DNA of 64,000 bases from Shimia sp040225985 (GTDB lineage: Bacteria > Pseudomonadota > Alphaproteobacteria > Rhodobacterales > Rhodobacteraceae): contig NZ_JBBPEU010000005.1 of NCBI RefSeq assembly GCF_040225985.1, positions 186,001 through 250,000 on the forward strand. The letters run 5' to 3'. A model generated the notes under the pieces. The model had not been told where the DNA came from. It did not search any database and worked only from the letters and a program-made list of their open reading frames with translations. Each line of letters opens with the position of its first letter. Within the stretch, counting starts at the first letter, position 1. The translations under genes were made by a program, and so were the position numbers. This document shows positions 51,538 to 59,526 of this stretch, piece by piece.

Positions 51538-53063
51538 TCGAGCGGACGTTCGAAATTCTTGCGGTCTTTCATTTCCTGCGTCCGATCTGGTTATTGGCGG
51601 TCCCCGTGATTGCCGTACTCTGGTGGCAGGTGCGCAAACCGCGTGGTGGGGCGGGCGACGCCACCAACAAAATCGCGCCACACCTCGCCGACGCGTTGAC
51701 AGTGGGTCGGGTGTCGGCGGCGCGGCTGCAACCTTTTGACGGGGTGGCGCTGACGATGATCCTGTTGTCGCTTGCCGCTGCCGGTCCAAGCTGGAGCCGC
51801 GTAGAGAACCCGTTTCTTGCCCAGACGGCCGCCCTTGCCGTTGCGCTTGAAGTCAGCAGTTCGATGGCGTCCCCGGACGTGCCGCCCAACAGGTTGGATC
51901 GCGCGAAATTCAAAATTAGAGACCTTGTTGAACGCAGGTCCGGCGCGCGGACAGCATTGATCGCCTATGCAGGAACGGCGCATCGCGTTGCCCCGCTGAC
52001 CGAAGATCCCAACATTCTGCGGGCAATGCTGGACGGGCTGTCGCCCGAGGTGATGCCGTCGGATGGCAACAATGCAACTGCGGCGGTGCAACTGGCGCAG
52101 TCCGAACTGGCGAAATCGGAAACGCCCGGAACCGTGCTGTTGGTTCTGGATGGACTAGATAACGCCGACCTTTCTGCGGTGCAGGTAAATGATGGACAGG
52201 CCCCTGTTCTGGTGCTGCTGGTTGCGCCCGAGAACACGCCGCTCGGCGCTCTTGAACAGATGGATGGCAAGCAAATTATCCGGGTGACCGGCGACGAAAC
52301 CGATCTGGATCGCATTGAGCGGGCCGCCGAGTCGGCCTATCGCAACGCACTTCTTGGCGATGACCGTCTGGACTGGGAAGATCGGGGCTGGGTGTTTGCC
52401 TGGCCAGCGCTGTTAATCCTGTTGTTGTGGTTCCGCAAAGGCTGGACAATGCGCTGGGCGTTTCCAGCCTTGATTGCTATGCATTTGATGGCGCCGACCT
52501 CGGCCCGCGCGGATGTGGTGGATTGGTTCCTGACGCCCGACCAGCAGGGAATGGTGGCCTTCCGCAACAAGGACTATACCCGTGCGGCCGACCTCTTTCT
52601 TGATCCGATGTGGCGGGCATATGCCCTGTTCAAATCGGGCCAATACCCCGAGGCCGCCGATGTCTATTCCCGCATGGATACTGCCGAGGCCGCCTTTGGT
52701 GAGGCCATGGCCCGTACCCGCAACCGCGAATATCGTCCGGCCATTGCCGCCTATGAAAAAGCGCTTGAAATAAAGCCGGATTTTCCGGCGGCAGAATACA
52801 ATCTGGAAGTTACCAGATACATTCTCGATTATATCGAATCCGCAAGAGAGGCTTCGGACACGGGTGAAGACCGCGGCATCGGTGCGGATGATGTTGTCTT
52901 CGACAATGAGGCCGAGCGCGGGGCGGATACGCAAACGGATTTCTCGCAAGAGGACCAACCTGCCTTCCAAAGCACCGAACAATGGATGCGCGCAGTCGAT
53001 ACCGATATGAGGGACTTCCTGCGGTCGCGGTTTCTGCTTGAAACCACAGGAGGGGCAGAATGA
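51534..53063 (+). CDS. batB: BatB/BatC fusion: VWA domain plus TPR
   Basis: A 509-residue protein joining a BatB-like VWA part (residues 1-300, two N-terminal helices) to a BatC-like TPR tail (QGMVAFRNKDYTRAADLFLD and YRPAIAAYEKALEIKPDFPAAEYNLEV). A hydrophobic segment near residue 290-325 separates them. The metal site is degenerate: where BatA has DxSxS this has EVSSSM, with Glu in place of the first Asp. The acidic C-terminus ends before a short helix. The fusion fixes the stoichiometry of the two modules. Overlap with batD by ATGA. Confidence 0.87.
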   Translation: MIERTFEILAVFHFLRPIWLLAVPVIAVLWWQVRKPRGGAGDATNKIAPHLADALTVGRVSAARLQPFDGVALTMILLSLAAAGPSWSRVENPFLAQTAALAVALEVSSSMASPDVPPNRLDRAKFKIRDLVERRSGARTALIAYAGTAHRVAPLTEDPNILRAMLDGLSPEVMPSDGNNATAAVQLAQSELAKSETPGTVLLVLDGLDNADLSAVQVNDGQAPVLVLLVAPENTPLGALEQMDGKQIIRVTGDETDLDRIERAAESAYRNALLGDDRLDWEDRGWVFAWPALLILLLWFRKGWTMRWAFPALIAMHLMAPTSARADVVDWFLTPDQQGMVAFRNKDYTRAADLFLDPMWRAYALFKSGQYPEAADVYSRMDTAEAAFGEAMARTRNREYRPAIAAYEKALEIKPDFPAAEYNLEVTRYILDYIESAREASDTGEDRGIGADDVVFDNEAERGADTQTDFSQEDQPAFQSTEQWMRAVDTDMRDFLRSRFLLETTGGAE

Positions 53064-54322
53064 TACGGCATTTAGTGCTCCTTTTATGCCTTTGGCCACT
53101 GTGTGTGTCGGCGCAGGACCAGACGCCACCAATCGTGACGGTCGAGGCATCACCCGAAACCGTGTCCGTGGGCCAGCCGGTGATCGTTCGGGTGACCGTG
53201 CTTGTCCCGACGTGGTTGTTGTCGCCGCCCGTGTTTCCGTCGTTCGAGGTGCCGAACGTGATTGCGCGCCTGCCAGCCCGTGCGTCAGGGCCGACCAGCC
53301 AGCGCGTGAATTCGGAAACCTGGTCCGGGGTTACACGCGCCTATCGCATGTACCCGATGGTCGCCGGAGATTTCAGCCTGCCTGCACAAGAGATCGAAGT
53401 GTCCTATGCCGATCCTGACGGATCTCAACCCGTGACGAAAACTGTCGCCTTGCCGCCTGTCAGGTTTACATCCGAAGTGCCTGCCGGGGCCGAAGGTCTG
53501 GACCCTCTGATCGTGGCGGAAAACCTGACGATGGAGCAGTCTTTCGAGGGCCCCGAGGATAAGCTTTCGCAAGGTGATGCCGTTGTGCGCACGATCACTG
53601 CAAAAATCACAGGCAGCTCTCCTCTTTTCATCCCGCCCTTGATGCCCGCGGTCGAGAGTGACGCCGTTCAGGTCTATCCCAAAGATGGCCGCGTGACAGA
53701 GTCCGAATCCCGTGGCAAACTGTCGGGAACGAGGACGGACAGCGCCACCTATGTGGCGCAATATGGCGGCCAACTCGTGTTGCCCGAGGTCAACCAGCAA
53801 TGGTTTAACGTGGACACGGGCAAAGTTGAAATCGCCACCGCCAAGGGGCGCACCTATCAGGTCGACGCCCCCGCACGCCCGCGTGAGCCCCTCCTGTCGC
53901 GCCAGCAGTGGATCGCACTCATCGGTGTGGTGCTTTTGGCTTGCGTCGTGCTGTTCGTCATCCGGCGATATGTTTGGGGCAGCCTTGTGGCGTGGCGTCA
54001 GCGTCGCAGGCAACGTTTTTTGGAAAGTGAACGCTATGCCGCGCGGCTTGTCGGGCAGGCGATGGGAAGCCGCGATCTTTCGTCCACGCGAAACGCATTG
54101 GCGGTCTGGTCCATGCAGCTTGCGCCGACGGGCGGTGTGGAAGATCAGGAACTCGAAGCCAGCCTGTTGGCGCTGGGCGCAAGCCGGTATTCGCAAACAG
54201 GCGTGGCCAAGCCTGACTGGCGCCGTTTGGGTGAGGCTTTTGCCGCGGCACGCAAGACAAGGAAAAAGGCACAGGAGGCTTCCTTTGCAGACAGCGTGTT
54301 GCCTCCTATGAATCCTTTCTGA
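53060..54322 (+). CDS. batD: BatD-family membrane protein
   Basis: A 420-residue BatD protein: signal peptide (MIRHLVLLLCLWPLCVSAQD), repeated beta-sandwich domains (PIVTVEASPETVSVGQPVIV; VRTITAKITGSSPLFIPPL), one transmembrane helix near residue 280-300 (WIALIGVVLLACVVLFVI) and a basic cytosolic tail. The beta domains lie in the periplasm. It is the last gene of the sulfatase-MoxR-Bat operon; trmO follows after 21 bases and could be read through. Confidence 0.87.
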   Translation: MIRHLVLLLCLWPLCVSAQDQTPPIVTVEASPETVSVGQPVIVRVTVLVPTWLLSPPVFPSFEVPNVIARLPARASGPTSQRVNSETWSGVTRAYRMYPMVAGDFSLPAQEIEVSYADPDGSQPVTKTVALPPVRFTSEVPAGAEGLDPLIVAENLTMEQSFEGPEDKLSQGDAVVRTITAKITGSSPLFIPPLMPAVESDAVQVYPKDGRVTESESRGKLSGTRTDSATYVAQYGGQLVLPEVNQQWFNVDTGKVEIATAKGRTYQVDAPARPREPLLSRQQWIALIGVVLLACVVLFVIRRYVWGSLVAWRQRRRQRFLESERYAARLVGQAMGSRDLSSTRNALAVWSMQLAPTGGVEDQELEASLLALGASRYSQTGVAKPDWRRLGEAFAAARKTRKKAQEASFADSVLPPMNPF

Positions 54323-54343
54323 ATACGCACACAAGGATACGTT

Positions 54344-54823
54344 ATGGACAAGGCCCTGCGCCCCGGAGAGGCTGTACTCTCTTTTGACCCGGCAGACCAA
54401 GAGGATGCCGAACTGGCCTTTGTTGGCCGTATCAGATCCCCGTGGAGCCGTGGGGACTGTCCCAGCAATATCCGCAAGGCACGCGAGATGGGGTGCAAAG
54501 TATGGATCGAGCTTGATGTCCGGTATGTGCAGGGCTTGGAGGGGCTGGAGGTCGGCCAGAAGATCATCCTGATCTATTGGATGCACGACACGCGCCGTGA
54601 TGTCATTTTGCAAAGCCCCCGTCATATCAATGGAACGCGCGGGGTATTTTCGTTGCGTTCGCCGTTGCGCCCCAATCCGCTTGCCATGTCGACTGTCGCG
54701 ATCATGTCTTTGGACAGGCATAAGGGACATATCGGGATTGATGCGATTGATTGTTTCGATGGGACGCCATTGGTTGATATCAAACCTTGGGTGCCGACCA
54801 TCGATCTGCCGCCAGAGTCGTGA
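54344..54823 (+). CDS. trmO: tRNA (N6-threonylcarbamoyladenosine37-N6)-methyltransferase, TsaA/TrmO family
   Basis: A 159-residue beta-barrel SAM-dependent methyltransferase. LAFVGRIRSPW, GTRGVFSLRSPLRPNPLAMS and AIDCFDGTPLVDIKPW are the family motifs. TrmO methylates t6A37 of tRNA-Thr(GGU) in E. coli; a tRNA-Thr(GGT) gene happens to lie 2.5 kb downstream. It lacks the C-terminal extension of the E. coli enzyme. Probably monocistronic or a read-through from batD. Confidence 0.87.
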   Translation: MDKALRPGEAVLSFDPADQEDAELAFVGRIRSPWSRGDCPSNIRKAREMGCKVWIELDVRYVQGLEGLEVGQKIILIYWMHDTRRDVILQSPRHINGTRGVFSLRSPLRPNPLAMSTVAIMSLDRHKGHIGIDAIDCFDGTPLVDIKPWVPTIDLPPES

Positions 54824-54843
54824 ATGGTTCCAAGTGCCATAGG

Positions 54844-54907
54844 ACTCCGATACATCAGCGAACATTTCGCGAAAGGCCGTCTTGCTGATGTTTGAAGACG
54901 TTGGAGT
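54844..54907. other. Nested inverted repeats in the trmO/RTX gap
   Basis: ACTCC (54844-54848) pairs with GGAGT (54903-54907), ACATCAGC (54852-54859) with GCTGATGT (54884-54891), and TTTCGCGAAA (54865-54874) is a perfect palindrome inside. The transcript could fold into a 64-base bulged hairpin, a possible trmO 3' element or small RNA. No U-run follows. The remaining 54908-55123 has no gene and should hold the RTX promoter. Confidence 0.4.
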
Positions 54908-55123
54908 TTAAGCTCGGCTGATACGTCGAAACGGAGCCCGGCATCTATGCGTATTTGGGGTGCGTTTTTGTCTTTCGGCGGAACCGAGCAGGCCTCATCT
55001 GCAAGAAAATATAAGAATTAAGTCATAGCTTGATTTTGCCTGTGGGAATCGTCACGGTTGATCCGTAGGCGCAAAAAATCGCGCGAATTTGTTATTTCAA
55101 GCTTTAAAAAAGGGCGGATTCCC

Positions 55124-57205
55124 ATGCCGGTCACCCACAGTACCATTACTGACAACAGTCTTTTGGCCTTTGGCACAGCAAACGGAGAACGACTGCCAAA
55201 TGGCAGCTACAGAGAAAATCACAACTTCGATATTTCCGCGGTCTTTGAAAACGGCCTCACCCTGAACGGGGAAACCTTCACCTGGATCGAAATTGGCAAC
55301 GATGGGGTTATCAGGTTTGGTAACGCAGACGGGATAAGCAACTATCAGTTCGCAGCGGCTTATGGTTATAGCGAAACGCGCAACAATCCATCTGGAGAGG
55401 CAGACTACGGCATTTATATTGATTACGACACGCAGCGCGATTCTGTTGTGATCACCTACAATTCGGTCGGATCGCGATACAACTATTCGTCGAACCCTTG
55501 GGCCAACACCTATCAGATCGAAATCATCGACAGGGGCAATGATGATACCGAGATCGTTGTCCGCTACGAGGATATGCAATGGCACACGTCCAATAGCTGG
55601 CCCACGATCAGCAGCTACTGGGGACTAAATGTTCAGGGGTATTCCTGGTCGTATCGCTTTGGATTGCCCATCAATCGGGAGAGAGACGCCTCGATGTGGG
55701 ACGATGTCGTGGGCAACACCGGGGTCAACGGTGTTTGGCAGTTCCGTTTTGAAGACGGGGTGCCCGTGGGCGCGGACGTGGCGGTAGGGGCCGTGAACCT
55801 GCGGGGGACTGCTGGCGATGATCTGCTGAACGGGTATCTGGCCAACGATGGTTTGCAGGGATACACCGGCAACGATACGCTCAACGGCTATAGTGGCAAT
55901 GATGTCCTGATCGGTGGAGCGGGCCATGACGTGATTGATGGCGGCAACGGTCACGATACCATAAACGCTGGGGATGGCGACGATAGCGTCCTGGGCGGCA
56001 GCGGCAATGACCGGATTGGTGCGGGCGATGGTGACAACACGGTGGTCGGTGGCTTTGGCAACGATGTGATCCACAGCGGGACCGGCGCCGACCGGCTCAT
56101 GGGTGGAGAAGCGGGTGACTACATCGGCGCCGGGGCTGGTGACGATGCGATCAATGCCGGCGGCGGAAACGATACTGTCAACGCAGGCGATGGCAACGAT
56201 ACTGTTGTTGCCGCAAACGGTCAGGACACGGTGTATGGTGGCGCCGGTGACGACCTACTGCTGGGGAACTATGGCAGGGATTTCCTGAGTGGCGACACAG
56301 GCAACGATCACCTGAATGGTGGCGAAGGTGGTGGCACCCTGCTTGGCGGTGTTGGAAATGACACCCTTGAGGCCCATGAAGGCAGCGACCTTCAGATGGC
56401 GGGCGGCATCGGAGATGACTACCTTCAAGTCAACCGATCCGCTGACAATTACTTGAACGACGTCCATTCCAATTGGCTGAACTACGAATCCTCTTATTAC
56501 GGCAACCGCGCCGAGGGGTTCGGCGCTGTCATGAATGGTGATGCCGGGAACGACACGCTGATGGGCGGACGTTTCAGCGACACAATCGGTGGTCAGGACG
56601 GCGATGACAGCATTCATGGCGGCGGCGGAAACGACAGTATCGGCGCAGGCGACGGCAACGATACGGTGATTGCCGGCGATGATTCCCACACGCGCAGGGA
56701 CAACGACTGGGTCTATGGTGGCGCCGGGGATGACTCCCTCTTTGGGGGCGGTGGCGATGACACGCTCTTTGGTGGCGCGGGAAGTGACACTCTGGTTGGC
56801 AGTCACGGGCGGGACGTTCTTCTTGGCGGAGACGGGGATGACTTTATCTTCGGCGGCAATGGTTATGACGTGGTCACGGGCGGCGATGGCGCGGACCGTT
56901 TCTTTGCCTCGACCGAAGGCGGCGATGTCACCGTCATCACGGATTATGACGCAACCGAAGGGGATTGGCTTGTCCTCGACGGGCGGTTCTTCGATTCAGA
57001 AGATCTGCGCCTGTTCGGAGAGCGCATGTATGATCTGAACGGCAACCTCTCGGAATACCGCGATCTGACACTCGTACGTGTTGATGACGATGGCGCCATT
57101 GCACAAACGCTGTTTACCTTTGGCAACGCGTCACAGATTGAACGACTGATCATTCGCCTGCCTGAAGACACGGCAGGGGAAACCCTCACGCTGGACCTGT
57201 TCTAG
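55124..57205 (+). CDS. Secreted RTX calcium-binding protein with NIDO-like N-terminus
   Basis: A 693-residue acidic protein. Residues 20-215 form a nidogen-like (NIDO) domain: NFDISAVFENGLTLNGETFTW, GIYIDYDTQRDSVVITYNSVG and IEIIDRGNDDTEIVVRYEDM. From about 225 to 610 come GGxGxDxhx repeats in two blocks, separated by a Tyr/Asn-rich insert near 460. The C-terminal 80 residues (ITDYDATEGDWLVLDGRFFDS onward) are the kind of uncleaved secretion signal read by type I exporters. No N-terminal signal peptide. ATG 55124 has AAGGGCGG six bases upstream; a possible longer frame starts at 55058. Likely an adhesin or biofilm protein. Confidence 0.87.
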   Translation: MPVTHSTITDNSLLAFGTANGERLPNGSYRENHNFDISAVFENGLTLNGETFTWIEIGNDGVIRFGNADGISNYQFAAAYGYSETRNNPSGEADYGIYIDYDTQRDSVVITYNSVGSRYNYSSNPWANTYQIEIIDRGNDDTEIVVRYEDMQWHTSNSWPTISSYWGLNVQGYSWSYRFGLPINRERDASMWDDVVGNTGVNGVWQFRFEDGVPVGADVAVGAVNLRGTAGDDLLNGYLANDGLQGYTGNDTLNGYSGNDVLIGGAGHDVIDGGNGHDTINAGDGDDSVLGGSGNDRIGAGDGDNTVVGGFGNDVIHSGTGADRLMGGEAGDYIGAGAGDDAINAGGGNDTVNAGDGNDTVVAANGQDTVYGGAGDDLLLGNYGRDFLSGDTGNDHLNGGEGGGTLLGGVGNDTLEAHEGSDLQMAGGIGDDYLQVNRSADNYLNDVHSNWLNYESSYYGNRAEGFGAVMNGDAGNDTLMGGRFSDTIGGQDGDDSIHGGGGNDSIGAGDGNDTVIAGDDSHTRRDNDWVYGGAGDDSLFGGGGDDTLFGGAGSDTLVGSHGRDVLLGGDGDDFIFGGNGYDVVTGGDGADRFFASTEGGDVTVITDYDATEGDWLVLDGRFFDSEDLRLFGERMYDLNGNLSEYRDLTLVRVDDDGAIAQTLFTFGNASQIERLIIRLPEDTAGETLTLDLF

Positions 57206-57222
57206 AGCTTTCTGCCAGACCT

Positions 57223-57249
57223 GACCCCACCTGCGAAACGGGTGGGGTC
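57223..57249 (+). terminator. Terminator-like hairpin after the NIDO/RTX gene
   Basis: GACCCCACC/GGTGGGGTC, a perfect 9-base stem with 9-base loop, 17 bases past the stop. No U-run follows, so termination may be incomplete or Rho-aided. The rest of the gap to the tRNA (57250-57386) shows nothing I can name. Confidence 0.6.
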
Positions 57250-57386
57250 TGATGTCAAAACAACGACATTGTCATGCCCGGCATCTCATTGGCGGGGCGC
57301 CTCACATGTCTGAGGAAGAAGAAGGGCAGACATGCAATGTGAAATGCTCTTAGAGGGCGGCAGTGTGTAAAATTGTCGTGGATTTA

Positions 57387-57461
57387 TGGTGCTGCTGGGG
57401 AGGATTGAACTCCCGACCTCACCCTTACCAAGGGTGCGCTCTACCACTGAGCTACAGCAGC
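57387..57461 (-). tRNA. tRNA-Thr (anticodon GGT)
   Basis: On the minus strand the cloverleaf is complete: acceptor GCTGCTG/CAGCAGC, D-arm GCTC...GAGC, anticodon stem CACCC/GGGTG with loop TTGGTAA (anticodon GGT), T-arm GGGAG-TTCAATC-CTCCC, discriminator A and encoded CCA (57387-57389). 75 bases with CCA. It lies between the RTX gene and the murA leader. Confidence 0.97.
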
Positions 57462-57547
57462 GTTACCGTGGCGCGGGATTTAGACGTAAAGTTCACAGGG
57501 CGCAACCCCATCTGGACGGTTTTTTTTCACTCATGTAATGAGGGGGC

Positions 57548-57709
57548 ATGGAACGTAACGCACCCCCGAAGAATTCGAAGACATCAGGTCAGACGCGCGA
57601 GGACCGGTTGAAGGCCGCGCTGAAGGCAAATATGGGCCGTCGCAAAGCCCAGGCGCGCGCGCGCGCCACCTCTGAGAGCAGCCGGGACAGCGAAAATAAT
57701 AAAGGCTAG
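57548..57709 (+). CDS. Small basic protein upstream of murA
   Basis: A 53-codon frame beginning MERNAPPKNSKTSG and containing RLKAALKANMGRRKAQARARA, followed by a Ser-rich end. GAGGGGG directly precedes the ATG, and its stop is five bases before the murA start, so the two are coupled. The composition (Arg/Lys/Ala, disordered) suggests a nucleic-acid or ribosome-associated small protein. I recall similar small frames ahead of murA in other Rhodobacteraceae but cannot check it. Function unknown. Confidence 0.65.
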   Translation: MERNAPPKNSKTSGQTREDRLKAALKANMGRRKAQARARATSESSRDSENNKG

Positions 57710-57714
57710 AGCAG

Positions 57715-58983
57715 ATGGATTCGATTATCGTACGCGGAAATGGCACGTTGAACGGCCAAATTCCGATCGCAGGCGCCAAGAACGCCTGTTTGACCCTTAT
57801 GCCCGCGACATTGTTGAGCGAAGAACCGCTGACGTTGACCAATGCGCCACGGTTGTCCGACATCCGCACGATGACCGAGCTTTTGTCGTCACTGGGCGCC
57901 GAAGTGAGCAGCTTGCAGGATGGCAAGGTTCTGGCGATGTCGAGCCATGATCTCGACAACCACGTGGCAGAATATGACATCGTTCGCAAAATGCGCGCCT
58001 CGAACCTTGTTCTTGGGCCGATGCTGGCGCGGCTGGGGCAGGCGGTTGTGTCTCTGCCTGGGGGATGTGCTATCGGGACACGTCCGATGGACCTTCACGA
58101 GAAAGGCCTGATGGCGCTGGGGGCCGAGATCGAACTCAAGGAAGGCTATCTTCACGCTAAGGTTCCGGGGGGTCTTAAGGGTGCAGTTATTGACCTGGAT
58201 TTTCCGTCAGTGGGTGCCACCGAAAACATCATGATGGCGGCCACTCTGGCCAAAGGCACGACGGTGTTGAACAATGCCGCGCGCGAGCCGGAAATCGTGG
58301 ATCTGGCAACCTGCTTGCGAAGCATGGGTGCGCAGATCGATGGTGACGGCACCAGTCGAATCGAGATTCAGGGTGTGGATCGCCTGCATGGTGCCACACA
58401 TCCTGTTGTGACCGACCGGATCGAGCTTGGGACTTATATGCTGGCCCCCGCCATTTGCGGCGGTGAGGTCGAGTGCTTGGGCGGCAAGATAAACCTGCTG
58501 GGCGCCTTCTGCGAAAAACTGGATGCCGCGGGCATTCATGTCGAAGAAACCGAAAAGGGCATCAAGGTGGCCCGTCGTAACGGCCGGGTAAAGGCCGTGG
58601 ATGTGGTTACCGAGCCTTTCCCGGGGTTCCCGACCGATCTGCAAGCGCAGATGATGGCGCTGATGTGCACGGCCGAAGGCACCTCTGTTCTGGAAGAGAA
58701 AATCTTTGAAAACCGCTTTATGCACGCTCCCGAGCTAATGCGCATGGGAGCCGAGATCGAAGTGCACGGCGGGACAGCAACGGTGCATGGCGTAGAGCGT
58801 CTGAAAGGTGCACCAGTGATGGCTACGGATCTGCGGGCCTCAGTATCTTTGATCTTGGCTGCCATGGCCGCCGAGGGGGAAACCATCGTGAACCGCGTGT
58901 ACCATCTGGACCGTGGCTATGAACGGGTCGAGGAAAAGCTGGGCAACCTTGGGGCCCATATCGAACGAGTAAAAGCCTCATGA
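57715..58983 (+). CDS. murA: UDP-N-acetylglucosamine 1-carboxyvinyltransferase
   Basis: First committed step of peptidoglycan synthesis: enolpyruvyl transfer from PEP to UDP-GlcNAc. The 422 residues begin MDSIIVRGNGTLNGQIPIAG with the KN motif (AKNACLTLM), the catalytic Cys in LPGGCAIGTRPMDLH (the fosfomycin target), and the late EFPGFPTDLQAQ-like segment TEPFPGFPTDLQAQMMAL. Its stop overlaps the DUF2948 start by four bases. Confidence 0.97.
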   Translation: MDSIIVRGNGTLNGQIPIAGAKNACLTLMPATLLSEEPLTLTNAPRLSDIRTMTELLSSLGAEVSSLQDGKVLAMSSHDLDNHVAEYDIVRKMRASNLVLGPMLARLGQAVVSLPGGCAIGTRPMDLHEKGLMALGAEIELKEGYLHAKVPGGLKGAVIDLDFPSVGATENIMMAATLAKGTTVLNNAAREPEIVDLATCLRSMGAQIDGDGTSRIEIQGVDRLHGATHPVVTDRIELGTYMLAPAICGGEVECLGGKINLLGAFCEKLDAAGIHVEETEKGIKVARRNGRVKAVDVVTEPFPGFPTDLQAQMMALMCTAEGTSVLEEKIFENRFMHAPELMRMGAEIEVHGGTATVHGVERLKGAPVMATDLRASVSLILAAMAAEGETIVNRVYHLDRGYERVEEKLGNLGAHIERVKAS

Positions 58984-59456
58984 GCATGGATGCACGTTTC
59001 GAAGATGGCGGCGAAACACCGCTGAACCTTGGTGCGCTGGACAGCGACGACCTGCAGGTTCTGTCGGCGCTGGTTCAGGATGCGGTGTTTCCCGTAACCG
59101 AAATGAAATGGCTGGCGACGGAACGGCGTTTCGCGCTGTTGCTCAACCGGTTTCGTTGGGAGGACGTGCAAGCCGCCGAAAAACGCGGTCGCGCAGTCGA
59201 GCGTGTCCAGTCGCTTTTGGTTGTCGACAATGTGGAACGTGTCGCCTCGCAAGGGGTGGATCGCAGCGACAAGGACATGATTCTGTCAGTCCTTTCGGTG
59301 GATTTTGATGGCGAGACAGACAGCGCAGGGCAGGTCACGTTGACCCTGGCGGGTGATGGCGCGATCCGTCTGTCGGTCGAGGCTCTTGAAGTCACTCTGA
59401 AGGATGTCACTCGCCCTTATATCGCACCGTCGAAACACATCCCGACCCACGATTGA
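58980..59456 (+). CDS. DUF2948 family protein
   Basis: A 158-residue soluble protein of the alphaproteobacterial DUF2948 family: LGALDSDDLQVLSALVQDAV and VTEMKWLATERRFALLLNRFRWE at the N-terminus, IRLSVEALEVTLKDVTRPY at the end. No catalytic residues are evident. Always between murA and hisD in this group; overlap with murA (ATGA) indicates coupling. Function unknown. Confidence 0.87.
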   Translation: MSMDARFEDGGETPLNLGALDSDDLQVLSALVQDAVFPVTEMKWLATERRFALLLNRFRWEDVQAAEKRGRAVERVQSLLVVDNVERVASQGVDRSDKDMILSVLSVDFDGETDSAGQVTLTLAGDGAIRLSVEALEVTLKDVTRPYIAPSKHIPTHD

Positions 59457-59526
59457 TCTTCCCGCGCATGCGAAAGGCTTGAGACCCGTTCAGGCGGCGG
59501 GTATTGAGCGTCAAAAGGAGAATGCC

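Noticed and set aside
57387..57461. tRNA-Thr as an integration site for a mobile island
   Set aside because: No integrase, no repeat of the tRNA 3' end, and housekeeping genes resume directly on the right.
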